DNA of 64,000 nucleotides, taken from positions 5,010,001 to 5,074,000 of the forward strand of contig CP027224.1 in the NCBI GenBank assembly GCA_002973635.1, written 5' to 3'. The position numbers and the translations under genes are program-made. Positions within the stretch are counted from its first letter, which is position 1. Each line of letters begins with the position of its first letter. The stretch is from Lysinibacillus sp. B2A1. GTDB taxonomy: Bacteria > Bacillota > Bacilli > Bacillales_A > Planococcaceae. Of this stretch, positions 8,740-17,016 are shown piece after piece. The notes under the pieces were generated by a model. The model saw nothing but the letters and a program-made list of their open reading frames with translations, searched no databases and had not been told where the DNA came from.

Positions 8740-9603
8740 TTAGAAAACCTGCTTTTCTCTTGCAGCATCTAAGAATAATAAATTATTTTCTACTTGTTCA
8801 TAGGATTGCTGATATTTCTCATATTGCACTTTATCTTGGTTGATCATTTCCTCAATTAATGCATGTAAAAACGAAAATAAAACGGGGACAATATCCAAAG
8901 ACGTTTGGTTCTTCATTCCAAGCGCAAATATTGCACTTGCATAATCACGAACAGGTGACAACGCAGATCCAGTAATAGCAATAATTTTTACCTTCTTCAT
9001 TTTTGCAATTTCAACGATAGTTTTTATATCATTTGTATGCTTATCACATGAGAAAACGATTAACGTTGTATGCTCTCCCATACTGTTAATTTGTTGAACA
9101 ATATCATCAGAATCCGAACGAAGCTGCTTAACGTTAGAACGTAAAGTTCTTAGTGTGTATGATAGCCAGTTTGCAATAGATGCAGCTTGTCGAGTACCTA
9201 AAATATAAATATTATCAGCCTTATGCATCCATTTTGAACTTTTCTGCAACATACTATCATTAATAAGATGGATGGTATCTTGAATATTTTGACTATCACG
9301 TTGCATAACTTTACCAAAGCTTGTGTTTTGTTGCTTATTTGAAGTATATGTAGGTTGAAGAGTCGTCCCATTTTGAGACATTAAATAACCTCTAATTTCT
9401 TCCTGAAGCTCTACATAACCCGATAAATCCATCGCATAACAAAAACGGATAACAGTCGATTCACTAACATTTGCCTGCCTCCCGACTTCAGCCGCTCCGT
9501 TACCAATTACAGCTGTGGGGTTGTTCATAACAAATTGTGCAACTTTACGTTGTCCCTTTGATAGCCTTACAAACCTTCTTTTTATTTCTTCATTAATGCT
9601 CAT
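8740..9603 (-). CDS. MurR/RpiR family transcriptional regulator
   Basis: A 287-residue DNA-binding regulator of the RpiR type. The N-terminal helix-turn-helix (about residues 1-75, with VGRQANVSESTVIRFC) is followed by a SIS sugar-phosphate isomerase-like domain (about 120-260) that usually senses a phosphosugar. The start is placed at the ATG at 9603 because the family begins with a short helix there and AAAGG lies 9 bases upstream. The open frame extends further but that part looks non-coding. The next gene on the same strand is an MFS transporter upstream with its own terminator, so co-transcription is unlikely. No target operon is evident nearby. Confidence 0.87.
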   Translation of the reverse strand: MSINEEIKRRFVRLSKGQRKVAQFVMNNPTAVIGNGAAEVGRQANVSESTVIRFCYAMDLSGYVELQEEIRGYLMSQNGTTLQPTYTSNKQQNTSFGKVMQRDSQNIQDTIHLINDSMLQKSSKWMHKADNIYILGTRQAASIANWLSYTLRTLRSNVKQLRSDSDDIVQQINSMGEHTTLIVFSCDKHTNDIKTIVEIAKMKKVKIIAITGSALSPVRDYASAIFALGMKNQTSLDIVPVLFSFLHALIEEMINQDKVQYEKYQQSYEQVENNLLFLDAAREKQVF

Positions 9604-9969
9604 CCCTAACAACCTTTCTTTCAATGAAATTATCACGAATGGAGATTGTTTACTACTGACTCTAAATTCGATTAAAAATACAGTATCACGATTACAATTT
9701 GAATACAATGACTTTTCAGAAAAATCTTTAGCGCTTCAGCTTGCTAATATAACAGTTCGCAATAAATTGACATAAATTCGTTATATTTTCACTAACCCCA
9801 GTATCTTTATCAACTTAATTTATTGGATGGAATTTTCTATTGATTTGTTATTTTAACAGATTCAAGAAAATAATTGTATAAAAATTAATAAAAACTAATT
9901 TTTATGTATTAAGAGAGCAATAATTAATAGCTTTTCGTTGCAAGATAGCACCTTCTTGACCAAAAAATA
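9604..9969. other. Intergenic region upstream of the RpiR-type regulator
   Basis: About 365 bases of AT-rich sequence that should contain the regulator promoter. I see no clear operator palindrome or gene. Confidence 0.4.
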
Positions 9970-10001
9970 AATGTCTTGGACTATTATTAATCCAAGACAT
10001 T
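9970..10001 (-). terminator. Terminator of the MFS transporter gene
   Basis: Perfect 11-base arms AATGTCTTGGA and TCCAAGACATT with a 10-base loop. On the minus strand a T-rich tail (TTATTTTTT) follows. Confidence 0.85.
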
Positions 10002-10010
10002 CCTAATTTT

Positions 10011-11240
10011 TTAGTCTAATTCGATTTGCTTAGTTTCTTTTCCTAAAAATAGCACTCCGAGAACACCAATAATGATCGCTCCACAGAAAATCGTAAAAAT
10101 AAAGCCAATATCATATCCTGCTTTTAAAAATGAACCCACTAGCAAGGGACCAAAAATACCGCCTATACGCCCAACAGCTGCCGCCATCCCTGCACCTGTA
10201 CCACGAATCACAGCCGGATACTGCTCAGGTGTATAAGCATAAAGAGCACCCCATGCTCCTAAATTAAAGAACGACAAAAACATCCCAGACGTTAACAAGG
10301 CCGCTAGCGTCTCAGCATTCCCAAAAATGAAAGCACTTACAGCCGTTCCAGTTAAATAGGAAACAAGTACAAATTTCCGGCCAAATCTTTCTATAAACCA
10401 TGCTGCAGTAAAATAGCCTGGTAGCTGTGCAAGTGTCATAATTAGCACATATTTAAAGCTTGAGATCATATCGAAGCCTTTACCAACCATAACACTAGGA
10501 AGCCATAAAAACATCCCGTAATAGGAGAATACTACCGTGAACCATAGCACCCATAGCATAAAAGTAGAACGCGCATATTTCTTCGACCATACATCCACAA
10601 TATTTTGTCTTATACTACGTTTCTTCGATTCTGCTTTTACAGTAAATTGAGGTGAATCTGGTAAATGCCAGCGAAGATAAATTGCATATACTGCTGGAAG
10701 CGCTGTTAACAACAAAGCAGCACGCCATCCCCATGTAGGAATAACAAAATACGAAATCAGTGCTGCAATTAACCACCCTGCTGCCCAGAAGCTTTCTAGT
10801 AAAACAACTACTCTTCCTCTTTCCTTAGCTTCAACACTCTCCGAAACTAATGTTGAGGCAACAGGAAGCTCTCCTCCTAGCCCCATACCTACTAAAAAGC
10901 GCAAGGCCATAAATGCAAATAAAGTAGTTGTAAACGCGGACAGACCACTTGCAATCGAAAACAAAACCAATGTCCACATAAAAATTTGTTTCCTTCCTAC
11001 TTTATCAGCAAATATACCGAAAACGAGTGCCCCTACAGCCATCCCAATAGAATTAATGCTACCTATCCAACCTGATTGATTTGGCTCTAGCCCCCAATCA
11101 GCAGCTAGGGCTGCAATGACGAACGATAAAATTCCTACATCCATTGCATCGAAAAGCCATCCAACACCCGCTACACCTAATAGCTTGTTACGTGAAATAG
11201 ATTGTTGTGACTTATTTGTTGTAACCGTATTTGTTGTCAT
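10011..11240 (-). CDS. MFS transporter, NiaP/aromatic-acid-type (YceI-like)
   Basis: A 409-residue major facilitator with about 12 membrane spans. Motif A appears as GIFADKVGRK in the loop after the second span, and RFLVGMGLGGELP marks the fourth span as in the sugar/aromatic acid-porter branch. The overall pattern (GWLFDAMDVGILSF near the start) resembles B. subtilis YceI/NiaP, a niacin carrier. The substrate here is not proven. It is divergent from thrC across about 200 bases and ends at its own terminator. No NAD-repressor site was recognised. Confidence 0.8.
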   Translation of the reverse strand: MTTNTVTTNKSQQSISRNKLLGVAGVGWLFDAMDVGILSFVIAALAADWGLEPNQSGWIGSINSIGMAVGALVFGIFADKVGRKQIFMWTLVLFSIASGLSAFTTTLFAFMALRFLVGMGLGGELPVASTLVSESVEAKERGRVVVLLESFWAAGWLIAALISYFVIPTWGWRAALLLTALPAVYAIYLRWHLPDSPQFTVKAESKKRSIRQNIVDVWSKKYARSTFMLWVLWFTVVFSYYGMFLWLPSVMVGKGFDMISSFKYVLIMTLAQLPGYFTAAWFIERFGRKFVLVSYLTGTAVSAFIFGNAETLAALLTSGMFLSFFNLGAWGALYAYTPEQYPAVIRGTGAGMAAAVGRIGGIFGPLLVGSFLKAGYDIGFIFTIFCGAIIIGVLGVLFLGKETKQIELD

Positions 11241-11260
11241 TTAACCACCTGTCTTTACAC

Positions 11261-11289
11261 TTGACTTTACATTATGTGTATACTATACA
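11261..11289 (+). promoter_or_regulatory. Sigma-A type promoter for thrCB
   Basis: TTGACT is followed after 17 bases by TATACA, pointing at thrC. The start point would lie near 11296, leaving a leader of about 150 bases. The leader holds a weak hairpin (GAATTG...CAATTT) but no T-box signature that I can see. Confidence 0.55.
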
Positions 11290-11444
11290 GTTGTTTCAAG
11301 AAAGTGACAAGCACTATTCAAATTACCGAATTGTTTCGACAATTTCAGAATTGCTATTGAAAATATAGTACGATTTGCGTTAAAATGTCTTTTATATAAA
11401 AACAACTGTTCTTTCTATAAGAACAAAAGGAGATCGTAAACGTT

Positions 11445-12497
11445 ATGTGGAAAGGCCTAATTGAAGAATATAAACAATTTTTACCCGTAACAGAAAATAC
11501 ACCTGCCCTAACTTTAAATGAAGGTAATACACCTCTTATACATTTGGTGAATCTATCCAAAGAACTTGGGATTGAGCTTTATGGAAAAATCGAAGGGGCA
11601 AATCCAACAGGCTCATTTAAAGATAGAGGTATGGTATTTGCCGTTGCAAAAGCAATTGAGGATGGAAGCAAATGCGTAATTTGTGCGTCTACAGGTAATA
11701 CTTCAGCCGCAGCTGCTGCTTATGCAACGCGCGCTGGAATCCAGTCAATTGTAGTTATTCCTAAGGGCAAAGTAGCTCTAGGTAAGCTGGCACAAGCAAC
11801 AATGTATGGTGCAAAGATTATCGAAATCGACGGAAACTTTGACGATGCCTTAAACATTGTTCGTCAAGTAAGTGAAACTACTCCTGTAGCTCTTGTAAAC
11901 TCAGTAAATCCATATCGGATTGAAGGGCAAAAAACAGCCTCATTTGAAATCGTAGATGCTTTAGGAGCAGCACCAGATTATCTATGCATCCCTGTTGGTA
12001 ATGCAGGCAACATTACTGCATACTGGAAAGGCTTTAAAGAATACAACGCTGCAAAAAGCTGTGGCCTTCCAAAGATGTATGGCTTTGAAGCTGAAGGTGC
12101 AGCTGCCATTGTAAAAGGAGAACCAATTGCTGAACCAGAAACTGTGGCAACAGCAATTCGTATTGGAAATCCTGCTAGTTGGAAATTAGCAGAGGCAGCT
12201 CGGGATGAGTCTGGGGGCATTATTGATTCCGTAACAGACGAAGAAATCGTTGCAGCCTATAAATTAATTGCTGGTACAGAAGGCATTTTCGTAGAACCTG
12301 GTTCTGCTGCATCATTAGCTGGTGTTATTAAATCCGTTAAAAATGGCAAAATCGCCAAAGGCTCAAAAGTAGTTACAATATTTACAGGTAATGGACTAAA
12401 AGATCCCGATACTGCCATGAACGTTTCAACAGTAGAGGTTGTTTCTCTTAAAAATAATGAAGAAGAAATTCGCCAATACATTGAGGGCGTACTATGA
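11445..12497 (+). CDS. thrC: Threonine synthase
   Basis: Converts O-phosphohomoserine to threonine with pyridoxal phosphate, the last step of threonine synthesis, in the cytosol. The 350 residues match the short bacterial class. The PLP lysine is K59 in [10 protein letters not shown]. The phosphate-binding region [11 protein letters not shown] follows near 82, and GNAGN lies in the second half. AAGGAG lies about 12 bases before the ATG. It is the first gene of a thrC-thrB operon, overlapping thrB by four bases (ATGA). Homoserine dehydrogenase, which often heads this operon, is not present here. Confidence 0.96.
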   Translation: MWKGLIEEYKQFLPVTENTPALTLNEGNTPLIHLVNLSKELGIELYGKIEGANPTGSFKDRGMVFAVAKAIEDGSKCVICASTGNTSAAAAAYATRAGIQSIVVIPKGKVALGKLAQATMYGAKIIEIDGNFDDALNIVRQVSETTPVALVNSVNPYRIEGQKTASFEIVDALGAAPDYLCIPVGNAGNITAYWKGFKEYNAAKSCGLPKMYGFEAEGAAAIVKGEPIAEPETVATAIRIGNPASWKLAEAARDESGGIIDSVTDEEIVAAYKLIAGTEGIFVEPGSAASLAGVIKSVKNGKIAKGSKVVTIFTGNGLKDPDTAMNVSTVEVVSLKNNEEEIRQYIEGVL

Positions 12498-13387
12498 GTA
12501 AAATGTGGCAAATCTCAGTTCCTGGGAGCACAGCCAATCTAGGCCCTGGCTTTGATTCAATAGGACTTGGCTTGTCCCTTTACTTAAAACTAACTGTTTC
12601 TGTTCAAGAAAACTGGGAAATTATCCACCTCGATGATAATGGTCCTAAAGAGTTTGAGCTAGAAGAGCATTTACTATACGTGATTGCCAAAAAAATTGCT
12701 GATCAATTCGGGAAACAGCTCCCTGCATGTCGTGTAGAGATGGCAAGTGAGCTTCCATTAGCCCGTGGTTTAGGAAGTAGCGCAGCTGTTATTGTGGCTG
12801 GCATCGAGTTGGCTAATCAGGTCTGTGAGTTAGGCTTATCTGTACAGGATAAACTTAATTTATCCTCACAAATCGAAGGACACCCAGATAATGCAACAGC
12901 CTCAGTATTAGGAGGCTTAACCATTTCTTCAATGGATGAGAATGGCGTTGTTGATACATTCCATGTCAATGATATTGACGCAGCCTTTGTTGTTTTTGTA
13001 CCTGATGTTGAACTAAAAACAAGTGAATCCCGTTCTGTGTTACCAGAGCAATTTGATCGTACATATGCAGTGCAGGCTTCAGCAAATGCTAATATGTTAG
13101 CAGCTGCATTAATGGCACATGATTTCGAGAGAGCGGGTCGCTATATGGAAGCTGACTTATTCCATGAGCCATTCCGGGCAAAATTAATTCCAAACTATAC
13201 AGAAATTCATGAAGCTGCGAAGAAGAATGGTGCATTTGGAACAGCATTAAGTGGTGCAGGACCAACGCTAATTTCTATTATTCCATCCACAATAGCTGAC
13301 GATTTTGTAAAAGCTATGAAAAATCAATTCCCAGAACATCAAATTATCTTAACAAAAGCCGATGAACATGGTATACAAGTAAAGTAA
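12494..13387 (+). CDS. thrB: Homoserine kinase
   Basis: Phosphorylates homoserine with ATP to give the threonine synthase substrate. This is a GHMP kinase of 297 residues with the N-terminal [14 protein letters not shown] and the ATP loop [10 protein letters not shown] near 86-96. The C-terminal [13 protein letters not shown] motif is present as TALSGAGPT. Its ATG overlaps the thrC stop, so the two are translationally coupled. A strong terminator follows at 13394. Confidence 0.96.
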   Translation: MSKMWQISVPGSTANLGPGFDSIGLGLSLYLKLTVSVQENWEIIHLDDNGPKEFELEEHLLYVIAKKIADQFGKQLPACRVEMASELPLARGLGSSAAVIVAGIELANQVCELGLSVQDKLNLSSQIEGHPDNATASVLGGLTISSMDENGVVDTFHVNDIDAAFVVFVPDVELKTSESRSVLPEQFDRTYAVQASANANMLAAALMAHDFERAGRYMEADLFHEPFRAKLIPNYTEIHEAAKKNGAFGTALSGAGPTLISIIPSTIADDFVKAMKNQFPEHQIILTKADEHGIQVK

Positions 13388-13393
13388 TGTATT

Positions 13394-13423
13394 AAACGTC
13401 TACTGAAAAAGTAGACGTTTTTT
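13394..13423 (+). terminator. Terminator of thrCB
   Basis: Arms AAACGTCTAC and GTAGACGTTT with a seven-base loop, followed by more T. It lies 6 bases after the thrB stop. Confidence 0.85.
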
Positions 13424-13441
13424 CTTGAAGGAGGAAGTAGC

Positions 13442-14128
13442 TTGAAACCAATTATTTTCTGTGATTTCGATGGCACTATAACAGAAACTGATAATATTGT
13501 CTCACTTATGACTCAATTCGTACCAGAGGCTTCTGAGAAAATCGCAAAAGCAATGATGGAACAAACCATATCCTTTAAAGAAGGTGTTTCAGCAATGTTC
13601 GAGCTATTGTCTACTAACCAAAAAGAAGCTGTGATTGACTATTTATTAGATACAGCCATTATACGTGAGGGCTTTGGGGATTTTGTAAGCTTTGCACAGG
13701 ATAAGCAGATTCCGTTTTATATCGTTAGCGGCGGTGTTGATTTTTTCATAGACCCACTTTTAGAAAAGTACGGACCATTTTCAGGCATATATTGTAATCG
13801 TGCTGATTTTTCGGGGCAGCAAATCAAGCTCGTCTTTCCAAACAGTTGTGATGAGGAGTGTTCTAAATTTAATACACAAGGGTGTGGCTGCTGTAAGCCA
13901 AGCGTCATGCGTAAAGTTACACAGAATGATCATTTTAAAATTGTGATTGGAGACTCCCTATCTGATTTTGAGGCTGCTAAACAGGCAGATTTTGTGCTTG
14001 CGAGAGATCATCTTATAACACGCTGTAAAGAACTTGATCTCCCCTATAAACCTTTCGAAACATTTCACGATTGCTTAGATGCTGTAAAACTGCTTATTGA
14101 GGTTGAACAAGCTGTTTCCTTATCATGA
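13442..14128 (+). CDS. MtnX-like HAD phosphatase
   Basis: A 228-residue HAD hydrolase. The nucleophile motif DFDGT is at residues 8-12 and the metal-binding GDSLSDFEAA is near 170. The cysteine-rich GCGCCKPS segment is typical of MtnX, the 2-hydroxy-3-keto-5-methylthiopentenyl-1-phosphate phosphatase of methionine salvage. No other mtn gene is nearby and the thr terminator separates it from thrB, so the role may differ. The start is a TTG with AAGGAGG about 8 bases upstream. It converges on the PAP2 gene. Confidence 0.78.
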   Translation: MKPIIFCDFDGTITETDNIVSLMTQFVPEASEKIAKAMMEQTISFKEGVSAMFELLSTNQKEAVIDYLLDTAIIREGFGDFVSFAQDKQIPFYIVSGGVDFFIDPLLEKYGPFSGIYCNRADFSGQQIKLVFPNSCDEECSKFNTQGCGCCKPSVMRKVTQNDHFKIVIGDSLSDFEAAKQADFVLARDHLITRCKELDLPYKPFETFHDCLDAVKLLIEVEQAVSLS

Positions 14129-14151
14129 GCTTCTTAATTTTTTATACAACA

Positions 14152-14183
14152 AAGGGAGCTATGCTTATTAAGCTAGCTCCCTT
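14152..14183. terminator. Bidirectional terminator between MtnX-like and PAP2 genes
   Basis: Arms AAGGGAGCTA and TAGCTCCCTT, 12-base loop, placed between two convergent genes. Confidence 0.7.
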
Positions 14184-14191
14184 CCTACATG

Positions 14192-14800
14192 TCATTTTTG
14201 ATTTCTTTGAAAATATCGCTTTCGACGTTCATACCAAAACATACAAATGATGAACCAAGTATAGCCCATGCTCCAGCCAGCTAACACATCAGATGCAAAA
14301 TGACGAGCCCCAGCAACTCTAGACAAACCAATAAGAACTGTTAAAATAATTGCGCCAATCCAAAGCAATATTTTACGTCCTTTCCTATTATTTTCCGCTA
14401 AAATATAGGCTGTTGTGAATAAATACAAAATTCCAGTCATAGAATGTCCAGATGGAAAACTGAAAGAAGTAAGTTGCTCTTCGATTTCAGGACGTGGTCG
14501 TTGTACCCATTTTTTTAAAATTTGATTCAGTACATTACCACCAGCTACCGTTAACAATACAAATAAAATACCTCGATAATTTTTTGCCTGCCAAGCTAAA
14601 TAAACAATTAAAACAAGGGCTACAGAAACTACAAATGCAGGTTCGCCGATATAATGAAAAAATTCAATAAAACGATTCCCGAAAATAAATTCTGCCATTT
14701 TTGTATCAAAATTTTTAATTGAATTACTTTGAAAAGTAGCTTGTAGCATACAATAGATAATTAGTGTTAATAATGATAATGAATATGCAAAAATTTTCAT
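14192..14800 (-). CDS. PAP2 family phosphatase
   Basis: A membrane-bound lipid phosphatase of 202 residues, probably acting on undecaprenyl pyrophosphate or phosphatidic acids at the outer face of the membrane. All three PAP2 motifs are present: KKWVQRPRP at 96-104, PSGH at 116-119, and SR...H...D with S160, R161, H167 and D171. Five to six membrane spans are visible. It is separated from the upstream small gene by about 80 bases and ends at a shared terminator. The substrate is inferred from the family. Confidence 0.9.
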   Translation of the reverse strand: MKIFAYSLSLLTLIIYCMLQATFQSNSIKNFDTKMAEFIFGNRFIEFFHYIGEPAFVVSVALVLIVYLAWQAKNYRGILFVLLTVAGGNVLNQILKKWVQRPRPEIEEQLTSFSFPSGHSMTGILYLFTTAYILAENNRKGRKILLWIGAIILTVLIGLSRVAGARHFASDVLAGWSMGYTWFIICMFWYERRKRYFQRNQK

Positions 14801-14880
14801 ACCAGACTTCTCCTCAAACTGCTATCTATGTTTTCACATCATATCATATTTTAGTTAGTAAGAGGTGAATATCCATTTGT

Positions 14881-15015
14881 CTAAATCGCTGAACAATTGC
14901 TTTCATTTTCTTGAGCCATAATTAATGTTATTTTATCGGTTTTATTAAAATAATTGGAAAATGCTAATGCAGCGATAAATAAGATTGCAATGATAGGTAT
15001 TATTTTTCTAAACAA
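14881..15015 (-). CDS. Small hydrophobic peptide, 44 aa, possible secreted or membrane peptide
   Basis: A short frame with a TTG start and GAGGAAG 8 bases upstream. The product begins FRKIIPIIAILFIAALAF, a basic start followed by a single hydrophobic stretch, then a polar tail (about residues 20-44) ending SNCSAI. It looks like a signal-peptide-bearing or single-span peptide. It begins about 40 bases after the stop of the 299-residue gene and may be in its operon. The shape is like that of exported signalling pre-peptides, but no known family is recognised. The GTG just upstream is too close to the Shine-Dalgarno to be used. Confidence 0.45.
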   Translation of the reverse strand: MFRKIIPIIAILFIAALAFSNYFNKTDKITLIMAQENESNCSAI

Positions 15016-15054
15016 AATAAACACTTCCTCATCTTAATATCATTGTTCAGATAG

Positions 15055-15954
15055 CTATTTTAATAGTACAGGGTCAAATAACCAATCCCTAGGTCCAAAG
15101 TTTTTATCCTTTTCGCCCCTTACCTCACGAGAAATATTATTTTTAATAATGATTTCTCTGAACTTTCTACTAAACAAAGTTTTTCGGTACAAATATCTGC
15201 CATCATGACTCCATTCTGCCGAGTAGAATATATCACCCGTCAGATCTTTCAAATCTTCATTCTTGTATATATCTGGACCATTAATAACTCCACTTAACCC
15301 ACATCGACATGGAGGTTGCTCCGTTGCAAAATATAATTTCACTCTTTCATTACTACATTCAGGCAATACTTGTGTTGGTATAATTTGAAAAGCCTTTTGT
15401 TTACCTTTCTCAGGTCCTTGATGAATTACCTCAAGAAGCTCATAACCTTGAATGTTCTCCAGCTTCATTAATGCTACTAATTCCTGTGAAGCTATCCAAT
15501 ATCCGCTCACATGTACAAGATGGCGATCTTTCATTTCTGTTGTATCAATAACAATTGGTGAAAGTTGCTCTTTCTCCATTAGCCCACAATGCTGGCAATG
15601 GGTACTTATAGAAAATAAAGTTCCTTTATCATCTAAAAACATATCAGGTGAATTACCTGTTGAATTTAACGTAAACAATGGTGCTTGCTCATATTCACTA
15701 TCTGAAAAATCAAAGTAAAAACGTTCTCCAATAGAAACAATTCCTAATTCGCGCTCTAACGATTTATATAATGCAGCCACCTGTTCATATGTCACTTCTT
15801 CATTTAATGTAAAAATAGGATTAAAAGATGCCTTTAAATTTCTTTTTCTAATTTCAGGCGCACCGATAAAAATTCCATATCGATTATAAACTTTAATGAC
15901 TTGATCTTGATTAGATTCATCTATAGAAAATAAATTTTCAAGTTCTACTTTCAA
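15055..15954 (-). CDS. Unknown 299-aa protein with cysteine pairs
   Basis: I do not recognise this protein with confidence. It is soluble and mixed alpha/beta, with a CxxCG at residues 120-124 and a CRCG at 216-219, which could bind one zinc ion together. The arrangement is loosely reminiscent of double-CXXCG immunity proteins (SitI-like), but the second motif is one residue short, so this is only a suggestion. It has a TTG start preceded by AAGGTAGG. The control region upstream is the left inverted repeat of the com locus (16113-16260), so it may be a target of that system. The 44-residue peptide gene follows. Confidence 0.65.
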   Translation of the reverse strand: MKVELENLFSIDESNQDQVIKVYNRYGIFIGAPEIRKRNLKASFNPIFTLNEEVTYEQVAALYKSLERELGIVSIGERFYFDFSDSEYEQAPLFTLNSTGNSPDMFLDDKGTLFSISTHCQHCGLMEKEQLSPIVIDTTEMKDRHLVHVSGYWIASQELVALMKLENIQGYELLEVIHQGPEKGKQKAFQIIPTQVLPECSNERVKLYFATEQPPCRCGLSGVINGPDIYKNEDLKDLTGDIFYSAEWSHDGRYLYRKTLFSRKFREIIIKNNISREVRGEKDKNFGPRDWLFDPVLLK

Positions 15955-16112
15955 AATACACGCCTACCTTTATATAAAGTTTTATGGTGAAGTACGTTGA
16001 CTAGCTAGTAACTTTAAAAAATCTACAATTTCTACTTTATTTATAGATAGCAAGGTTACCTATTTTCACTAATTTTTCTCATCTATCATTACTTACTGCA
16101 GCAAAATTTACT

Positions 16113-16260
16113 TAACCACGATTAACTTAAGCGTACCAGTACTTATACCGCCATTTCAACGTTAGGTTTACGCCAATTTTATGGCGGTCTTTACTCAAAT
16201 TTCCGGCGTGATTTGGCGTATATATAAAAAACACCGCCACTTTTTGGCGGTGTCAACAGA
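16113..16260. repeat. Left inverted repeat of the comQXPA segment
   Basis: About 150 bases that recur, inverted and with small gaps, at 20462-20635. Shared blocks include TTAAGCGTA, CGCCATTTCAA, TTTACGCCAA and CACCGCCACTTTTT. It contains several TGGCGG/CCGCCA half-sites. It lies after comA and before the 299-residue gene. Its inner end is also a terminator hairpin (16232-16255). Confidence 0.7.
16232..16255 (-). terminator. Terminator of the comQXPA operon
   Basis: Perfect arms ACACCGCCA and TGGCGGTGT around a five-base loop. On the minus strand they are followed by TTTTTTATAT. It is about 140 bases after the comA stop codon and forms the inner end of the left inverted repeat. Confidence 0.7.
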
Positions 16261-16392
16261 AAAATATAGGCACTTGGTATTATTTATAAGGAAATATTAC
16301 CTAAGTTAATATATGGGAGTTTAAAACTACCTAATGTCTCCCTTTTTATTGAAATATATACCAGTACCATTTTAGTGTAACATATAATTGAA

Positions 16393-17016
16393 CTAAAGTA
16401 AATTCATTCTTTCAGCAAGATTTACAGCCTCCGTACGTGAGTCAACGTTTAGCAAAGAAAACAACTGTGTTAAATATCTTTCCGTTGTTCGCTGAGGGAT
16501 ATTTAGCTCAATCGCTATTGCCTTATTCGTATGTCCTTCGGCAATTAATCGTAAAATTTTCTTTTCTTTTTCATTTAAATGAATATCAAGTTTAGCATCT
16601 TGCAATTTAAATCTATTATCAAGAAAGTCTAAGAAATTTTGAGGTAAGACGATTTCTCCATTTGCAATAGCTCGTATAGTCCGTAATATTTGTTCCTTGG
16701 ATGCTGTTTTCGCCAAAATTCCTTCTATTTTCCGTTCTAAGATAAGTGGATAATAATCCGTAATATCATCACCAGTATAAAGAATAATTGAAGCCTTTGA
16801 CTGAATAGCTTTAATGTTACGAGCTAAGTTTATTCCATTTTCTAATGGCATATTTATATCTATCAAATATATATCATGGGGGTTATTTCTAATTCTCTGG
16901 ATAACATTTGTTGCGTCGCATTCTGTATCAACGATAATGTCTTCGTTTTCTTGAAATAAATTTTTTGTTCCCTCTAACACAATAGGGTGATCATCCACTA
17001 TGAGCATCGTAATCAA
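16393..17016 (-). CDS. comA: ComA-like response regulator
   Basis: A NarL/FixJ-type regulator. The receiver domain (about residues 1-115) begins LIVDDHP and carries the phospho-acceptor in LIDINMP, with AKTASKE near the end. The LuxR-type helix-turn-helix fills the C-terminus (EGHTNKAIAIELNI, then NVDSRTEAVNLA). Many positions match B. subtilis ComA, including the SRTEAV segment. In B. subtilis it is phosphorylated by ComP and activates competence and surfactin genes. The gene overlaps comP. The furthest start is a GTG lying on its own Shine-Dalgarno, so the TTG at 17016, 10 bases after AAGGA, is preferred; length is then 207 residues. Confidence 0.88.
   Translation of the reverse strand: MITMLIVDDHPIVLEGTKNLFQENEDIIVDTECDATNVIQRIRNNPHDIYLIDINMPLENGINLARNIKAIQSKASIILYTGDDITDYYPLILERKIEGILAKTASKEQILRTIRAIANGEIVLPQNFLDFLDNRFKLQDAKLDIHLNEKEKKILRLIAEGHTNKAIAIELNIPQRTTERYLTQLFSLLNVDSRTEAVNLAERMNLL

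Noticed and set aside
11290..11444. T-box or threonine attenuator in the thrC leader
   Set aside because: The leader is long enough, but I see no T-box sequence, run of Thr codons or terminator/antiterminator pair.
16146..16255. CRISPR-like impression from repeated CCGCCA/TGGCGG motifs
   Set aside because: Units are six bases, spacing is irregular and both orientations occur; there are no repeat-spacer units and no cas genes.
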